From Bacteroidota bacterium (lineage in GTDB: Bacteria; Bacteroidota; Bacteroidia; NS11-12g; UBA955): a DNA stretch of 58,650 nt. The DNA lies in NCBI GenBank assembly GCA_027621365.1, contig JAQCBH010000013.1:1-58650 (forward strand), written 5' to 3'. The notes beneath the pieces are model-generated. The model had not been told where the DNA came from, made no database searches, and worked only from the letters and a program-made list of their open reading frames with translations. This document shows positions 43,266-52,702 of this stretch, one piece after another; the first letter of the stretch is position 1, and the number at the start of each line of letters is the position of its first letter. The position numbers and the translations under genes were made by a program.

Positions 43266-43580
43266 CTAGAAATTGTCCTCGTCCGAATCTCTTTGGTATT
43301 CGTCAAAATTGTACTCTGGGAGCAAATCAGACTTTACATGACTGATGGTCTCGTTCAAGGCATCGGCAAACTTGTGAAAGTCTTCTTTGTAGAGGTGTAT
43401 CTTGGTTTTGACAAAACTGCCATCATCGAAGCGGCTTCGTTTGCTTTCGGTAATGGTGATGTAAAAATCTTGATTTCGCGTAGCCTTTACGTCAAAGAAA
43501 TAGGTACGCTTACCGGCCCTAACCCGCTTGGTAAAAACATCTTCTTGATTGTTAGAGAAGTTGCGATTGTCTTCGTTCAT
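43266..43580 (-). CDS. PUR-alpha-like DNA/RNA-binding protein (DUF3276)
   Basis: A 104-residue protein of the DUF3276/PUR family: VFTKRVRAGKRTYFFDVKAT, NQDFYITITESKRSRFDDGS and KTKIHLYKEDFHKFADALNE make the beta-beta-beta-beta-alpha PUR repeat that binds single-stranded nucleic acid. The C-terminus is acidic (YQRDSDEDNF). Complete and typical. Cytoplasmic. It stands alone: an upstream convergent-free gap of 84 bases and the terminator at 43195 downstream. Confidence 0.92.
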   Translation of the reverse strand: MNEDNRNFSNNQEDVFTKRVRAGKRTYFFDVKATRNQDFYITITESKRSRFDDGSFVKTKIHLYKEDFHKFADALNETISHVKSDLLPEYNFDEYQRDSDEDNF

Positions 43581-43664
43581 TTTGGGTAGCTATTAGGACC
43601 TCTATTCCAAGGTTTGAACAAATATGCGAAAATATTTCAGAGTTTCAATGACATTTTTCCGACA

Positions 43665-45446
43665 CTACTCCTCTTCAAACTGCCGCTCGTAAAGCTGCCG
43701 ATACAATCCCGTTTCCTTCAAAAGCGATTCATGTGTTCCCTTTTGAATGACCGATCCTTCATCCAACACCATTACCTCGTCAGTAAACTGCAGAGGAGCA
43801 ATTCGATGACTCACAATAATAGCCGTTTTACCCTGTAGGTGTTGCTTCAGTTTTTCTATAATTTTGTATTCGGTTTCAGCGTCTACAGCACTCAAGCAAT
43901 CGTCCAACAAAAACAAGTCAGCCTGTCGCACCAAAGCTCGGGCTATAGAAACCCGTTGTTTTTGACCACCCGATAGAGAGACACCTCGCTCACCCAACAC
44001 CGTGGCAAGACCACTGGGCCACTGCTCAAGGTCACGTTTCAGATTCGCAATGTCAATAGCGTTCTGCAAACAAGTATCGTCGCAATCGCTTTCGACAGCT
44101 CCAAAGCGTATGTTCTCTTCAATGGTTTCAGAAAACAGAAAAACATCTTGAGGCACATAGGCCAAGTGACGTCGAAAATCAACTTTTCGCATGGTGGAAC
44201 TTGGAATCCCATCCAGACAGACATTCCCTGAAAATTGTGCCCCGCTGTCGGTTCCCAACTGGCCAGCGATCAATTGAATCAAGGTCGATTTTCCAGACCC
44301 AGTTCGTCCCGTAATTCCCAAAATCTTGCCCTTCTGTACCTCAAATTCAACTCCATTCAAGGCTGGGTTGGATTTACCAGCGTAAACAAAAGAATCAACC
44401 TTGACCGATAGCTTCTCTTCAAATTGGTAAGAAACGCCAGATCCGGTCTCGGGTTCTGCATAATCCAAAAATTCATTGATGCGCTTTTGAGAGGCCGCTG
44501 CCTTTTGGACCAAGGCCGTGGTCCAACCCAAGGAGGCTACCGGCCAAATCAACATGTTCAAGTACAAGATGAATTCGGCCATGTTTCCAGGAGTGAAGGT
44601 GCCTTTTTGAACTTCCAATCCGCCGAGATAGAGAACGAGCAAGGTGCTCAGTCCCATCAAAAATAGCATGAGGGGGAAGAATAAAGCGTTGATTTTGGCC
44701 AGTTTCAAATTGCGGCGTTGAAACTCTTGACCTTCTTCCAAGAAGCGTCGATTGAAGGCATTCTCGGCTCCAAAAGACTTGATGACCCGAATTCCTGAAA
44801 AGGTCTCCTGGGCAAAAGTGGTCAATACAGACAACTGCTCCTGAATGCGCTTGTTTCCTTGGTTGATCAAGCGGCTAACCTGGTAAATGGAAATGCTCAA
44901 GATGGGCAGAGGAATCAACACCCAAAGGGTAAGCTCTGCATTCACACGGAGCATTTGATACAAAACCGCCACAAAGGTGAACAGCACGTTGGCGAAGTAC
45001 ATAATGGCCGGGCCAATGTACATGCGCACGTTGGATACATCTTCACCTATGCGCGACATCAAATCACCTGTGAAGTGCTGTCGGTAAAACCCTTCACCCA
45101 GGCGCTGATATTTGGCGTACAATTCATTTTTTAAGTCGTACTCTACCCGTCTAGAAACGACCACAAGCGTTTGACGCATGTAATACATAAAGACCCCTTT
45201 TGTTGCAGCGGCCAACACCAAGGCTACACCAAATGCCAAGGCAATGTGCCCGATTCGCTCAGGCAAATCACCCAAACCTGCGCCCCGCATCCACTTAGAT
45301 TGCAACAGGGCATCATCCAAGCCTTGGCGCAAAAACGAGGGAACCAAAACAGCTAATCCATTGGAAAGCACCACAAAGAGTATACCGGCTAGCATGGGCC
45401 AGCGGTACTTTTTCAGGTATACATTGAGGGCGAAAAGAGCTTTCAA
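43665..45446 (-). CDS. MsbA-like ABC exporter (permease-ATPase fusion)
   Basis: A 593-residue half-transporter. Six transmembrane helices (about 15-310) with SRRVEYDLKNELYAKYQRLG coupling region, then a nucleotide-binding domain: Walker A GITGRTGSGKSTL, signature VSLSGGQKQR, Walker B LFLLDDCLSAVD and the switch VSHRIAPL. It works as a homodimer or heterodimer. Lipids, lipid A or drugs are usual substrates in this MsbA/BmrA-like group. Complete. The upstream gap carries the rpsO promoter in the opposite direction. Confidence 0.92.
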   Translation of the reverse strand: MKALFALNVYLKKYRWPMLAGILFVVLSNGLAVLVPSFLRQGLDDALLQSKWMRGAGLGDLPERIGHIALAFGVALVLAAATKGVFMYYMRQTLVVVSRRVEYDLKNELYAKYQRLGEGFYRQHFTGDLMSRIGEDVSNVRMYIGPAIMYFANVLFTFVAVLYQMLRVNAELTLWVLIPLPILSISIYQVSRLINQGNKRIQEQLSVLTTFAQETFSGIRVIKSFGAENAFNRRFLEEGQEFQRRNLKLAKINALFFPLMLFLMGLSTLLVLYLGGLEVQKGTFTPGNMAEFILYLNMLIWPVASLGWTTALVQKAAASQKRINEFLDYAEPETGSGVSYQFEEKLSVKVDSFVYAGKSNPALNGVEFEVQKGKILGITGRTGSGKSTLIQLIAGQLGTDSGAQFSGNVCLDGIPSSTMRKVDFRRHLAYVPQDVFLFSETIEENIRFGAVESDCDDTCLQNAIDIANLKRDLEQWPSGLATVLGERGVSLSGGQKQRVSIARALVRQADLFLLDDCLSAVDAETEYKIIEKLKQHLQGKTAIIVSHRIAPLQFTDEVMVLDEGSVIQKGTHESLLKETGLYRQLYERQFEEE

Positions 45447-45602
45447 AACAAGTGATACAAAGGTAAGCCGGAGCCCGGCCTTCTTGGATTAAATTACGGC
45501 AGATTTACCGCTTGAACCATCGTACCCATGAGCGTTCGTGAATTCTCTGTTGAAAATGCTCGGAATTTTCCACTTAGATTTCCACATGCGGTGAATTGTT
45601 CA

Positions 45603-45610
45603 TATATTTG
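45603..45610 (+). promoter_or_regulatory. -7 box of the rpsO promoter
   Basis: TATATTTG is a perfect TAnnTTTG box, 19 bases before the rpsO ATG. A weaker TTTCC at 45579-45583 stands at the -33 distance. This fits a ribosomal protein promoter of the phylum. Confidence 0.6.
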
Positions 45611-45629
45611 CAACCCATTTAGAGATACC

Positions 45630-45899
45630 ATGCATCTGACTGCTGAAAGAAAGAAGGAACTATTTGCCAAGTTTGGTGGTACCGATACCAATACCGGTAG
45701 CACTGAGGCACAAATCGCCATGTTTACCGAGCGCATCAACCACATCAGCGCTCACTTGAAAGGCCAACGCAAAGACAAAAGCGCTGAATTGTCGCTGATT
45801 AAGTTGGTTGGTAAGCGTCGCAGCTTGTTGAATTACTTGGCCAAACAAGATATTTTCAAGTACAGAGACTTGATTAAGGAACTCGGATTGCGTAAGTAA
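45630..45899 (+). CDS. rpsO: 30S ribosomal protein S15
   Basis: An 89-residue S15 starting at ATG 45630 (MHLTAERKKELFAKFGGTDT). It binds 16S rRNA helices 20-22 and helps assemble the platform of the small subunit. The conserved GSTEAQIAMFTERINHISAH, and LVGKRRSLLNYLAKQD regions are present. The frame is open upstream to 45528 but that part is the leader. It has its own terminator and stands before pnp, the classical rpsO-pnp order. Confidence 0.97.
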   Translation: MHLTAERKKELFAKFGGTDTNTGSTEAQIAMFTERINHISAHLKGQRKDKSAELSLIKLVGKRRSLLNYLAKQDIFKYRDLIKELGLRK

Positions 45900-45923
45900 T
45901 CCTTGAACCCATATTTATTGGAG

Positions 45924-45959
45924 AAAAGCCCCGTTCGCCTACGCGAAACGGGGCTTTTT
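45924..45959 (+). terminator. rho-independent terminator behind rpsO
   Basis: AAAAGCCCCGTT (45924-45935) pairs with AACGGGGCTTTT (45947-45958), the inner CGC/GCG extending the stem, followed by Ts. It lies between rpsO and pnp, so readthrough or a second promoter must feed pnp. RNase processing of this stem is the known control of pnp in other bacteria. Confidence 0.85.
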
Positions 45960-45979
45960 GCTTAAAAAAACATATCGAT

Positions 45980-48226
45980 ATGATGAATATTCAAACCCTT
46001 AGCTTCGATTCCGGCGATGGCCGCATGATCGAAATCGAAACCGGCCGCCTTGCCCGTCAGGCTCACGGCAGCTGTGTGATCCGAGTGGGAAGAACCCACT
46101 TGTTGGCCACTGTGGTTTCCAACTACGATGCCCGTGAAGGCATCGACTTTTTGCCTTTGAGCGTTGACTACCAAGAGAAATTTGCTGCCGTTGGCCGTAT
46201 ACCAGGGAGCTTTTTGCGCCGCGAAGGCCGTTTGAGCGATTACGAGGTATTGATTTCTCGCTTGGTTGACCGCTGCTTGCGCCCTTTGTTCCCTGAAGAC
46301 TACCACGCTGACACCCAAGTGATGATTCAGCTGATCTCTTCAGACGAGAACATTCTACCTGATACCTATGTAGGTTTGGCTGCCTCTACCGCTTTGATGT
46401 TGTCAGACATTCCCTTCTTGGGACCCATTTCTGAAGTTCGCGTTGGTCGCATTGACGGTCAGTTCGTATTGAACCCCACCGCCGAGCAATTGAAAACTTC
46501 AGATGTTGACTTGGTTGTCGGTGGTACCGCCAACGATTTGAACATGGTAGAAGGTGAAATGCAAGAATTGTCTGAAGAAGAGTTCTTGGAAGCCTTGAAG
46601 TTTGGCCACGAAGCCATCAAGTTGCAGTGTGCTCAACAGTTGGCCTTGTGCGAACAGTTGGGTGGCCGCAAGCCTGCTCGTGAGTACAACCACGAAGACA
46701 ACGACCAGGAATTGCGCCAACGCGTCATTGCTGAGACTTCTCCTGCCATTCGCGAGATTGCCCAGAGCGGCAAATCAAAGAAGGAGCGTTCAGACGCATT
46801 CAAAGCTGTTTTGAACGAATACTTGACCCAGTTCGACGGAGCTGAAGACAAGGATCGCACGGTTCGTTTGACCAAAAAGTACTTCCACGAAGCGGAGTAC
46901 AACCAAATGCGCGCCATGATCTTGGAAGAAGGCAAGCGCTTGGACGGTCGCTCCACCACACAAGTTCGCCCGATTTATACCGAAGTTGATGTGGTTCCCG
47001 CCGCTCACGGTTCTTCTTTGTTCACCCGTGGTGAGACTCAGTCTTTGACCACTGTTACCTTGGGTGGTAAGTTGGATGAGCAGTTGTTGGATGCTCCCAT
47101 GTATCACGGCCACAGCCGCTTGATGTTGCACTACAACTTCCCCAGCTTCTCTGTAGGTGAAGCCCGCCCCAATCGCGCCCCTGGTCGCCGCGAAATTGGA
47201 CACGGAAACTTGGCACTTCGCGGTTTGAAAGCCATGATTCCTTCTGACGTTCCTTACGTGATTCGCATCGTTTCTGACATTTTGGAATCGAACGGTTCTT
47301 CTTCAATGGCCACGGTTTGTGCCGGTTCTATGGCTTTGATGGATTCAGGTATCAAAATGAACAAGCCTGTAGGCGGTATTGCCATGGGTCTGATCACTGA
47401 CGAGTCTGGGAACTACAAAGTATTGACTGACATCTTGGGTGACGAAGACCACTTGGGTGACATGGACTTCAAAGTAGTTGGTACTACTGAAGGTATTACG
47501 GCTTGCCAGATGGATATCAAAATCAACGGATTGAAGTGGGAAATGGTAGCCCAGGCTTTGAAACAAGCCCGCGACGGCCGTTTGCACATCTTGGGCGAAA
47601 TGGACAAGTCCATCACCGCTCCTGCTGCTGATTTGAAAGCTCACACTCCCCGCGTGGAAATGTTGGTGGTTGACAAAGAATTCATCGGTGCCATCATTGG
47701 TACTGGCGGTAAGGTCATCCAGGACATCCAGGCACGCACTGAAACCACTATCTCTATCGAAGAGAAAGATGGCAAAGGATACGTGGAGATCTTGTCTAAC
47801 AACGCTCAGAACATGGAAGCCGCCATCGGCATCATCGAAGGCATCATCGCCGTTCCCGAAGTTGGAACCGTGTACGAAGGTACCGTTCGCAGCATCATGG
47901 ACTTCGGTGCATTCGTAGAGATCCTGCCCGGTAAAGACGGCTTGTTGCACATCAGCGAAATCACTTGGGAGCGCTTGGGCAGCATGGAAGGCGTGTTCAA
48001 AGAAGGCGAGAAAATCGAGGTTAAACTCATCGAGGTTGATGCCAAGTCTGGTAAACTTCGCTTGAGCCGCAAGGCCTTGTTGGAAAAGCCCGAAGGATAC
48101 GTTGAGCCAGAGCCACGCGAGCGTCGCCCCTCAGGTGACCGTGGTGACCGCCGTGGTGGTGACCGTGACCGTGCACGCGGTGGCGATCGCCGTGGAGGAA
48201 ACCGCGATCGCGGACCTCGCAACTAA
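45980..48226 (+). CDS. pnp: polyribonucleotide nucleotidyltransferase
   Basis: A 748-residue PNPase: phosphorolytic 3'-5' exonuclease of mRNA decay, also a polymerase for 3' tails. Order: RNase PH-like domain 1 (about 15-145), helical domain, RNase PH-like domain 2 (about 325-540, with YNFPSFSVGEARPNRAPGRR and GEARP motif), KH (about 560-620, FIGAIIGTGGKVIQDIQART) and S1 (about 630-700, GTVYEGTVRSIMDFGAFVEI). The C-terminal 35 residues are an Arg/Gly/Asp-rich tail (RGDRRGGDRDRARGGDRR), probably RNA-binding. MM at the start leaves a one-codon choice. Starts 20 bases after the rpsO terminator. Confidence 0.97.
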   Translation: MMNIQTLSFDSGDGRMIEIETGRLARQAHGSCVIRVGRTHLLATVVSNYDAREGIDFLPLSVDYQEKFAAVGRIPGSFLRREGRLSDYEVLISRLVDRCLRPLFPEDYHADTQVMIQLISSDENILPDTYVGLAASTALMLSDIPFLGPISEVRVGRIDGQFVLNPTAEQLKTSDVDLVVGGTANDLNMVEGEMQELSEEEFLEALKFGHEAIKLQCAQQLALCEQLGGRKPAREYNHEDNDQELRQRVIAETSPAIREIAQSGKSKKERSDAFKAVLNEYLTQFDGAEDKDRTVRLTKKYFHEAEYNQMRAMILEEGKRLDGRSTTQVRPIYTEVDVVPAAHGSSLFTRGETQSLTTVTLGGKLDEQLLDAPMYHGHSRLMLHYNFPSFSVGEARPNRAPGRREIGHGNLALRGLKAMIPSDVPYVIRIVSDILESNGSSSMATVCAGSMALMDSGIKMNKPVGGIAMGLITDESGNYKVLTDILGDEDHLGDMDFKVVGTTEGITACQMDIKINGLKWEMVAQALKQARDGRLHILGEMDKSITAPAADLKAHTPRVEMLVVDKEFIGAIIGTGGKVIQDIQARTETTISIEEKDGKGYVEILSNNAQNMEAAIGIIEGIIAVPEVGTVYEGTVRSIMDFGAFVEILPGKDGLLHISEITWERLGSMEGVFKEGEKIEVKLIEVDAKSGKLRLSRKALLEKPEGYVEPEPRERRPSGDRGDRRGGDRDRARGGDRRGGNRDRGPRN

Positions 48227-48245
48227 TCACAATAATTCTTAAAAG

Positions 48246-48272
48246 AAGGCCTCCTATTGGGGGCCTTTTTTT
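48246..48272 (+). terminator. rho-independent terminator behind pnp
   Basis: AAGGCCTCC (48246-48254) pairs with GGGGGCCTT (48259-48267) around TATT, one G-T pair, followed by a T-run. Twenty bases behind the pnp stop. It overlaps the 3' end of the convergent gene at 48254. Confidence 0.8.
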
Positions 48273-49450
48273 ATGCTATCCCACCAAGCCATTACCCAGA
48301 ACAAAACCACGGGAAAGGTTTTCAACTGAGCTTTGAATACGATGAACTCTCGAATGGATTTGGGGTATAAATCGGAGGGCCCTAACAAGGTTCCAAACAA
48401 CAGCAATGCCATGGCCACCCAAACACTTTTAGAGAAATAAGGGTATGTAGGCTCAGATTTCACCATGAGATACACGACGATTCCCATGATGGCAACGACA
48501 AAGCTGGCAGACTCAGCCATGTGGTTGAATAAAACCATAAACATGAGCCAAGAAGCCGCATAAGGCAAGAGTTGTTGCCCCCACTTCGCCCGCAGCAAAG
48601 GAATCAATTGAATGGCCAAGCCCAGCATCAGACCCAAAGTCTTAAACCCAGAATCAGCCAAACCCGCATCAATGCCCACGCTTCCTAACCAGGATTGCAT
48701 CCACCCAAAGATGGAATGCTTCAGCTCACCTGAATGATCCCTACTCAACAAGTCTGCATAAGAGCCATATTGAGCCAAAGAATCCCAACCCAATAAAATC
48801 GGCAAACCCAATAGAACAATGGCTGCAGCGAATGCGTGTTTCACCCATTGTCTCCAAGCATCGAGCCGAAGCAAATACAGGGCAAAAAACAGTACTCCAA
48901 ACAACTTAATAGTCGCACTCAGGACAATCATCCATGAGGCCCTGCCCCAACGCTCTCGTTGCATATCGCCGAGAGCTACAAGTAACAGACCCACCACAAG
49001 GCCATTGCTTTGGCTATTGAAGGCGCTGGTCAGTACTTCGGGAATGGCAAACAGACTCAAGGCCAACAACACTTCACCCTTGCCTGGCAACAGACGAGAC
49101 AAAGCCCACAGCGGCAGCAACACATTCAGCGCATTCCACAAGACCAATCCAATCGCATCGGGCAAACAGGCGAATGGAGCAAACAGCAATGCAAAAGTGG
49201 GGGTGTATTTGAATAGGTCATAATGTTCCTGAGCATAGGGCGCATACAGATCAAGACCCTGCCACAAATGCCAGAAAGACTGTTTGAATATGACGTAATT
49301 GTTGTACTCCGTGTACCACTGGCCCGGAACCAATTGCCCATTCAGAGGAAGCAGCAAGTTCCTCAGACTTGGATACAGCGCCACTAGGCCATAGATTAAC
49401 AAAAAGAGGGAGATTGCTCTCCCTCTAGATATGTTTTCAAAAACCCGCAT
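48254..49450 (-). CDS. GT87/DUF2029-type membrane glycosyltransferase
   Basis: A 398-residue integral membrane protein with about ten hydrophobic segments. The N-terminal half carries QWYTEYNNYVIFKQSFWHLW and DLYAPYAQEHYDLFKYTPTF, the layout of the GT87/DUF2029 family, in which an Asp/Glu-rich loop after the first helix acts on polyprenyl-phosphate-linked sugars (mannose or similar). The acceptor is unknown; a role in cell-envelope glycan synthesis is likely. Its 3' end is within the pnp terminator, its 5' end is eight bases from the stop of the OmpA-like gene, so it may be co-transcribed at the end of the adhesin operon. Confidence 0.85.
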   Translation of the reverse strand: MRVFENISRGRAISLFLLIYGLVALYPSLRNLLLPLNGQLVPGQWYTEYNNYVIFKQSFWHLWQGLDLYAPYAQEHYDLFKYTPTFALLFAPFACLPDAIGLVLWNALNVLLPLWALSRLLPGKGEVLLALSLFAIPEVLTSAFNSQSNGLVVGLLLVALGDMQRERWGRASWMIVLSATIKLFGVLFFALYLLRLDAWRQWVKHAFAAAIVLLGLPILLGWDSLAQYGSYADLLSRDHSGELKHSIFGWMQSWLGSVGIDAGLADSGFKTLGLMLGLAIQLIPLLRAKWGQQLLPYAASWLMFMVLFNHMAESASFVVAIMGIVVYLMVKSEPTYPYFSKSVWVAMALLLFGTLLGPSDLYPKSIREFIVFKAQLKTFPVVLFWVMAWWDSIKKGPQ

Positions 49451-49458
49451 GGGGCAAA

Positions 49459-52400
49459 TTAACGTACGCGCTGACCGTTGCTGAATTTCACAACAAAGGC
49501 ATCTTGGAAACCTGCCGCTTTTAGAACTCCTTGCTGAGCACGGGCTTGTTCCATGGTGCCAAATGCTTCACCAGTGGTGTATTTGTAGAAACCATTTTCA
49601 CGGTATTCAAAAGCATTGGGAACTCCTTTGGCAGCCAATTCTGACTGGCTCAATTGGGTCTTGTTGACCAGCACTTGAACCCGGTACTCCATGGCAGATG
49701 TAGTTGCGGGAATGCTCTCATTGGTAAGGGGTGTCGAATTTTCATTGCCACTCCCCGAATCAGCCGTTTCTTCTGATGAATTGCTTGTAGTGGGAACAGA
49801 ACCCGCAGCCGTTGTTGTTGGCATATACCTTGGTCGTGTAAATGTGGTTTCTGTTACAGGCTCTTCAATTACTACTTCAGAACTATCAGCCAACGAAGTT
49901 TCTTCAACTTCTACCGCTTCAATGGGATCCTCAACTGGTGTTTCTTCACCCATACCTGGTAGACACTTAGGCGCCTCAACTTTATCAGGTATCCCGTCTT
50001 CATCACTATCAGAGTCCAAATAATCTGGTACTCCATCCAAGTCAGTGTCATTTGGATTTGTGGCATCTTTTCCAGCTTCAATATCATCGCCAATGGTATC
50101 GTTGTCAGAGTCCTTGTCCAAGTAATTAGGCTTGCCATCTCTGTCAACATCTTTGGTTCCTTCTACCTTGTCCGGAATGCCGTCGCCGTCACTATCCAAA
50201 TCCAAGAAATTCGGGATCCCATCTCCATCTTGATCTCCAGCTCCTTCTGTTTTGTCGGGGATATCATCTCCGTCAGAGTCGGTATCTAAATAATTGGAGA
50301 GCCCATCATTATCAGTATCGGAAAGACCTTCTATTTTATCCTCAATGCCATCAGCATCTGAATCAGAATCTATACAATTTGCTTTGCCATCTTTATCAGA
50401 ATCCATCATTTTTTCAATGGCATCGGCAATTCCATCGTTGTCTGAATCCTTGTCAAGAAAGTTTGGCAACCCATCTCCGTCGGTATCTAATCTTCCCTCT
50501 GCAGCATCAGGCAATCCATCATTATCAGAATCAGTATCCAAATAATCTGGAATATTATCACCATCTGCATCTCCACATACTATTGGGCCATCATGATTTT
50601 TAAGAGCCAGTTTATTTTGTTCCTCTAAAGGCAACTCCACCTTTACCGGTTCAGTTGCGGTATCAGAAGCACTGGGCAACTCTGGCCCATTCAAACTAGC
50701 CTTTGTAGCTTTAGGCAACATCTCGCAGGGTATAATACCATTAATCAAGTATTCTGTTCTTCGGTTAGCAGCATGTTCTTCATCTGAACAACTCACCCCA
50801 TCTGTACAACGATTGATTAATCGGCTTTCACCATAGCCAACGAAAGTCATTCGCTTGTCTGAAACCCCTCTTCCAAGAAGATATGTATAAGCAGCTTGGG
50901 CTCGATTCTCACTTAAATTTTGATTGTACTGGGTACTACCTCGCGAATCTGTATGCGAACCCAATTCAATGCTTAAACCAGGATTGTCAATCAACACATC
51001 AGCTACTCGGTCTAATTCAGTTTTAGAGGCTGAAGTCAGTTCAAATTTGTTTAACTCGTAATAAATTGGTTCGACTTCAAAAAGCTCACCCAAATCATCT
51101 CCAATCTTGAATCTATCAGCACGAATCACCATAGTACTCACATTGTCGACCACTTCCACTTCTTCCGTCATGGCATACATAAAACCACAAGGATGCGCTG
51201 AAAGACGGAATTGCTTAGAAACTCTAGGATCAACCGAACCCTTGAAAAGAAAGGTACCTGCTGAATCACTTACACCCATTTGTGTTCCCAGGGAATCCGA
51301 CAAAATTTCAAATGCTAGTGCTGCATCTTTCAACGGTTCTCCTGTTTCGGAGTCGATTATTTTGACTAGAACATTACCGGGTTCAATAGTTGGTTCTTCC
51401 TGTTTCTTGGTTTTATTCCACCTAACAAAATAAATATTATCATCAAACCCAACCGTTTTTCGATTAGAAGAAATAATCCCCCAATTATCAAATAAAACCG
51501 GCGCAAAATCATCCATATTGGAGTTCATGGGTTTACCCAAGTTCTCCGGACTTGACATTTCATTTTCAACTGAGAATAAGTCCAATCCACCAAATCCCAA
51601 GTGGCCATCAGAGGCAAAATGCAATTTCCCATTGGCATCAAAGGTGGGAAAGTTTTCCCTCATCAACGTATTGATATGAGGTCCCAAATTTTCGGGGTCA
51701 CCGATTTTTAAGGTCTGGTCATCGTTAACCAAAACGGCCGCTTTGTATATATCTGACTTTCCGTATCCGCCAGGCATATCAGAGGCAAAATAGACCATAC
51801 TTCCATCTGGAGAAAATACGAGACTCGAGATATTATACTCAATATTATTCAGGGGAAATCCTTGCTCTTCCCAGACTTTGGTAATTGGGTCTTGCTTGAT
51901 TCTGAATACTTGCAAAACCCTCTCTTTGCTGCTATTGGGCTTGCGGACATTTCTCGTTATATACAAAAAGCCTGTTTGTGTATCTACAAAACTAGCGGCA
52001 TGGTGAGCATTGCGAACGGTATGACTAATTTCTTTGCCCATCGCCATGAAACTATCCATAAACTTGGCTTTATATAAAGTGTAGTAGGGCTCTCCATACC
52101 AACCGCTTGTCGCTTTTCTCAATTCTATATCCTTATGCGTTGAGTAATAAGCAACTCTATTTATTGGATCAATAACTACTCCATATTCACCGAGTTCTGA
52201 ATTCGATGCAAATGGTTTGATCACGTAAGATTCTGAATAGTTCATCTCTGACCAGTAATCATCACGCAGAGACTTGTTGGCATCATAAAACTCTTGACTC
52301 AACGTCTCAAAGAAATTCTCACTAGCATAAGAGCTGTCTTTCAACTCCAGCAATATGCTGTCAGACAACCCATACAACTCCATTTTTCTCGCAACAAGTG

Positions 52401-52692
52401 CAAAACTCAATCGATCAAAGTCATCAATCTGATCAGAGTATTGAGTCATCAATTCGAGGTACGCATCAAATGCTTTCTCGGGATATTGGCTTTGATTCCA
52501 CGCATAAGCTAGAGCCTTCTGACTGGAATAATTAGGAATTTTAGCAATTGAAGAGCCACTATTTCTAGCAATGATGTCGGAATATTTCAATTGAAAAATA
52601 TCGCTGACATCTTTCTTTTGGGCAGACAAAGTGCCTACAAAAAAGCAAAGGCCTAAGCACAATAAACGCAACGGCTGATTAATAAAATTCAT
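49459..52692 (-). CDS. OmpA-family protein with PD40 propeller, TSP3 repeats and SPOR tail
   Basis: A 1077-residue exported protein. Signal peptide 1-24 (LRLLCLGLCFFVGTLSAQ). A WD40/PD40-type propeller spans about 165-430 (LVFSPDGSMVYFASDMPGGY, FPTFDANGKLHFASDG). Then a carboxypeptidase-regulatory-like domain (about 440-525), an OmpA peptidoglycan-binding domain (about 538-652; SHTDSRGSTQYNQNLSENRA with Asp582 and Arg597), seven TSP3 calcium-type repeats (706-908) and a C-terminal SPOR-like domain (about 1001-1077; YRVQVLVNKTQL, YKYTTGEAFGTMEQA). The protein probably links the outer membrane to peptidoglycan and to the secreted adhesin. Third gene of the adhesin/PorP/OmpA unit, 10 bases from PorP. 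Confidence 0.93.
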   Translation of the reverse strand: MNFINQPLRLLCLGLCFFVGTLSAQKKDVSDIFQLKYSDIIARNSGSSIAKIPNYSSQKALAYAWNQSQYPEKAFDAYLELMTQYSDQIDDFDRLSFALVARKMELYGLSDSILLELKDSSYASENFFETLSQEFYDANKSLRDDYWSEMNYSESYVIKPFASNSELGEYGVVIDPINRVAYYSTHKDIELRKATSGWYGEPYYTLYKAKFMDSFMAMGKEISHTVRNAHHAASFVDTQTGFLYITRNVRKPNSSKERVLQVFRIKQDPITKVWEEQGFPLNNIEYNISSLVFSPDGSMVYFASDMPGGYGKSDIYKAAVLVNDDQTLKIGDPENLGPHINTLMRENFPTFDANGKLHFASDGHLGFGGLDLFSVENEMSSPENLGKPMNSNMDDFAPVLFDNWGIISSNRKTVGFDDNIYFVRWNKTKKQEEPTIEPGNVLVKIIDSETGEPLKDAALAFEILSDSLGTQMGVSDSAGTFLFKGSVDPRVSKQFRLSAHPCGFMYAMTEEVEVVDNVSTMVIRADRFKIGDDLGELFEVEPIYYELNKFELTSASKTELDRVADVLIDNPGLSIELGSHTDSRGSTQYNQNLSENRAQAAYTYLLGRGVSDKRMTFVGYGESRLINRCTDGVSCSDEEHAANRRTEYLINGIIPCEMLPKATKASLNGPELPSASDTATEPVKVELPLEEQNKLALKNHDGPIVCGDADGDNIPDYLDTDSDNDGLPDAAEGRLDTDGDGLPNFLDKDSDNDGIADAIEKMMDSDKDGKANCIDSDSDADGIEDKIEGLSDTDNDGLSNYLDTDSDGDDIPDKTEGAGDQDGDGIPNFLDLDSDGDGIPDKVEGTKDVDRDGKPNYLDKDSDNDTIGDDIEAGKDATNPNDTDLDGVPDYLDSDSDEDGIPDKVEAPKCLPGMGEETPVEDPIEAVEVEETSLADSSEVVIEEPVTETTFTRPRYMPTTTAAGSVPTTSNSSEETADSGSGNENSTPLTNESIPATTSAMEYRVQVLVNKTQLSQSELAAKGVPNAFEYRENGFYKYTTGEAFGTMEQARAQQGVLKAAGFQDAFVVKFSNGQRVR
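49969..50577 (-). repeat. TSP3 repeats in the OmpA-like protein
   Basis: Seven acidic repeats of the form DxDGDGIPDYLDxDSDNDGIxDxxEG, 28 residues (84 bases) each, encoded between residues 706 and 908. The Asp spacing matches calcium-binding thrombospondin type 3 repeats. Units differ at the DNA level, so they have diverged more than those of the adhesin at 54008-55771. Confidence 0.85.
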
Positions 52693-52702
52693 CTCGTAAT
52701 TA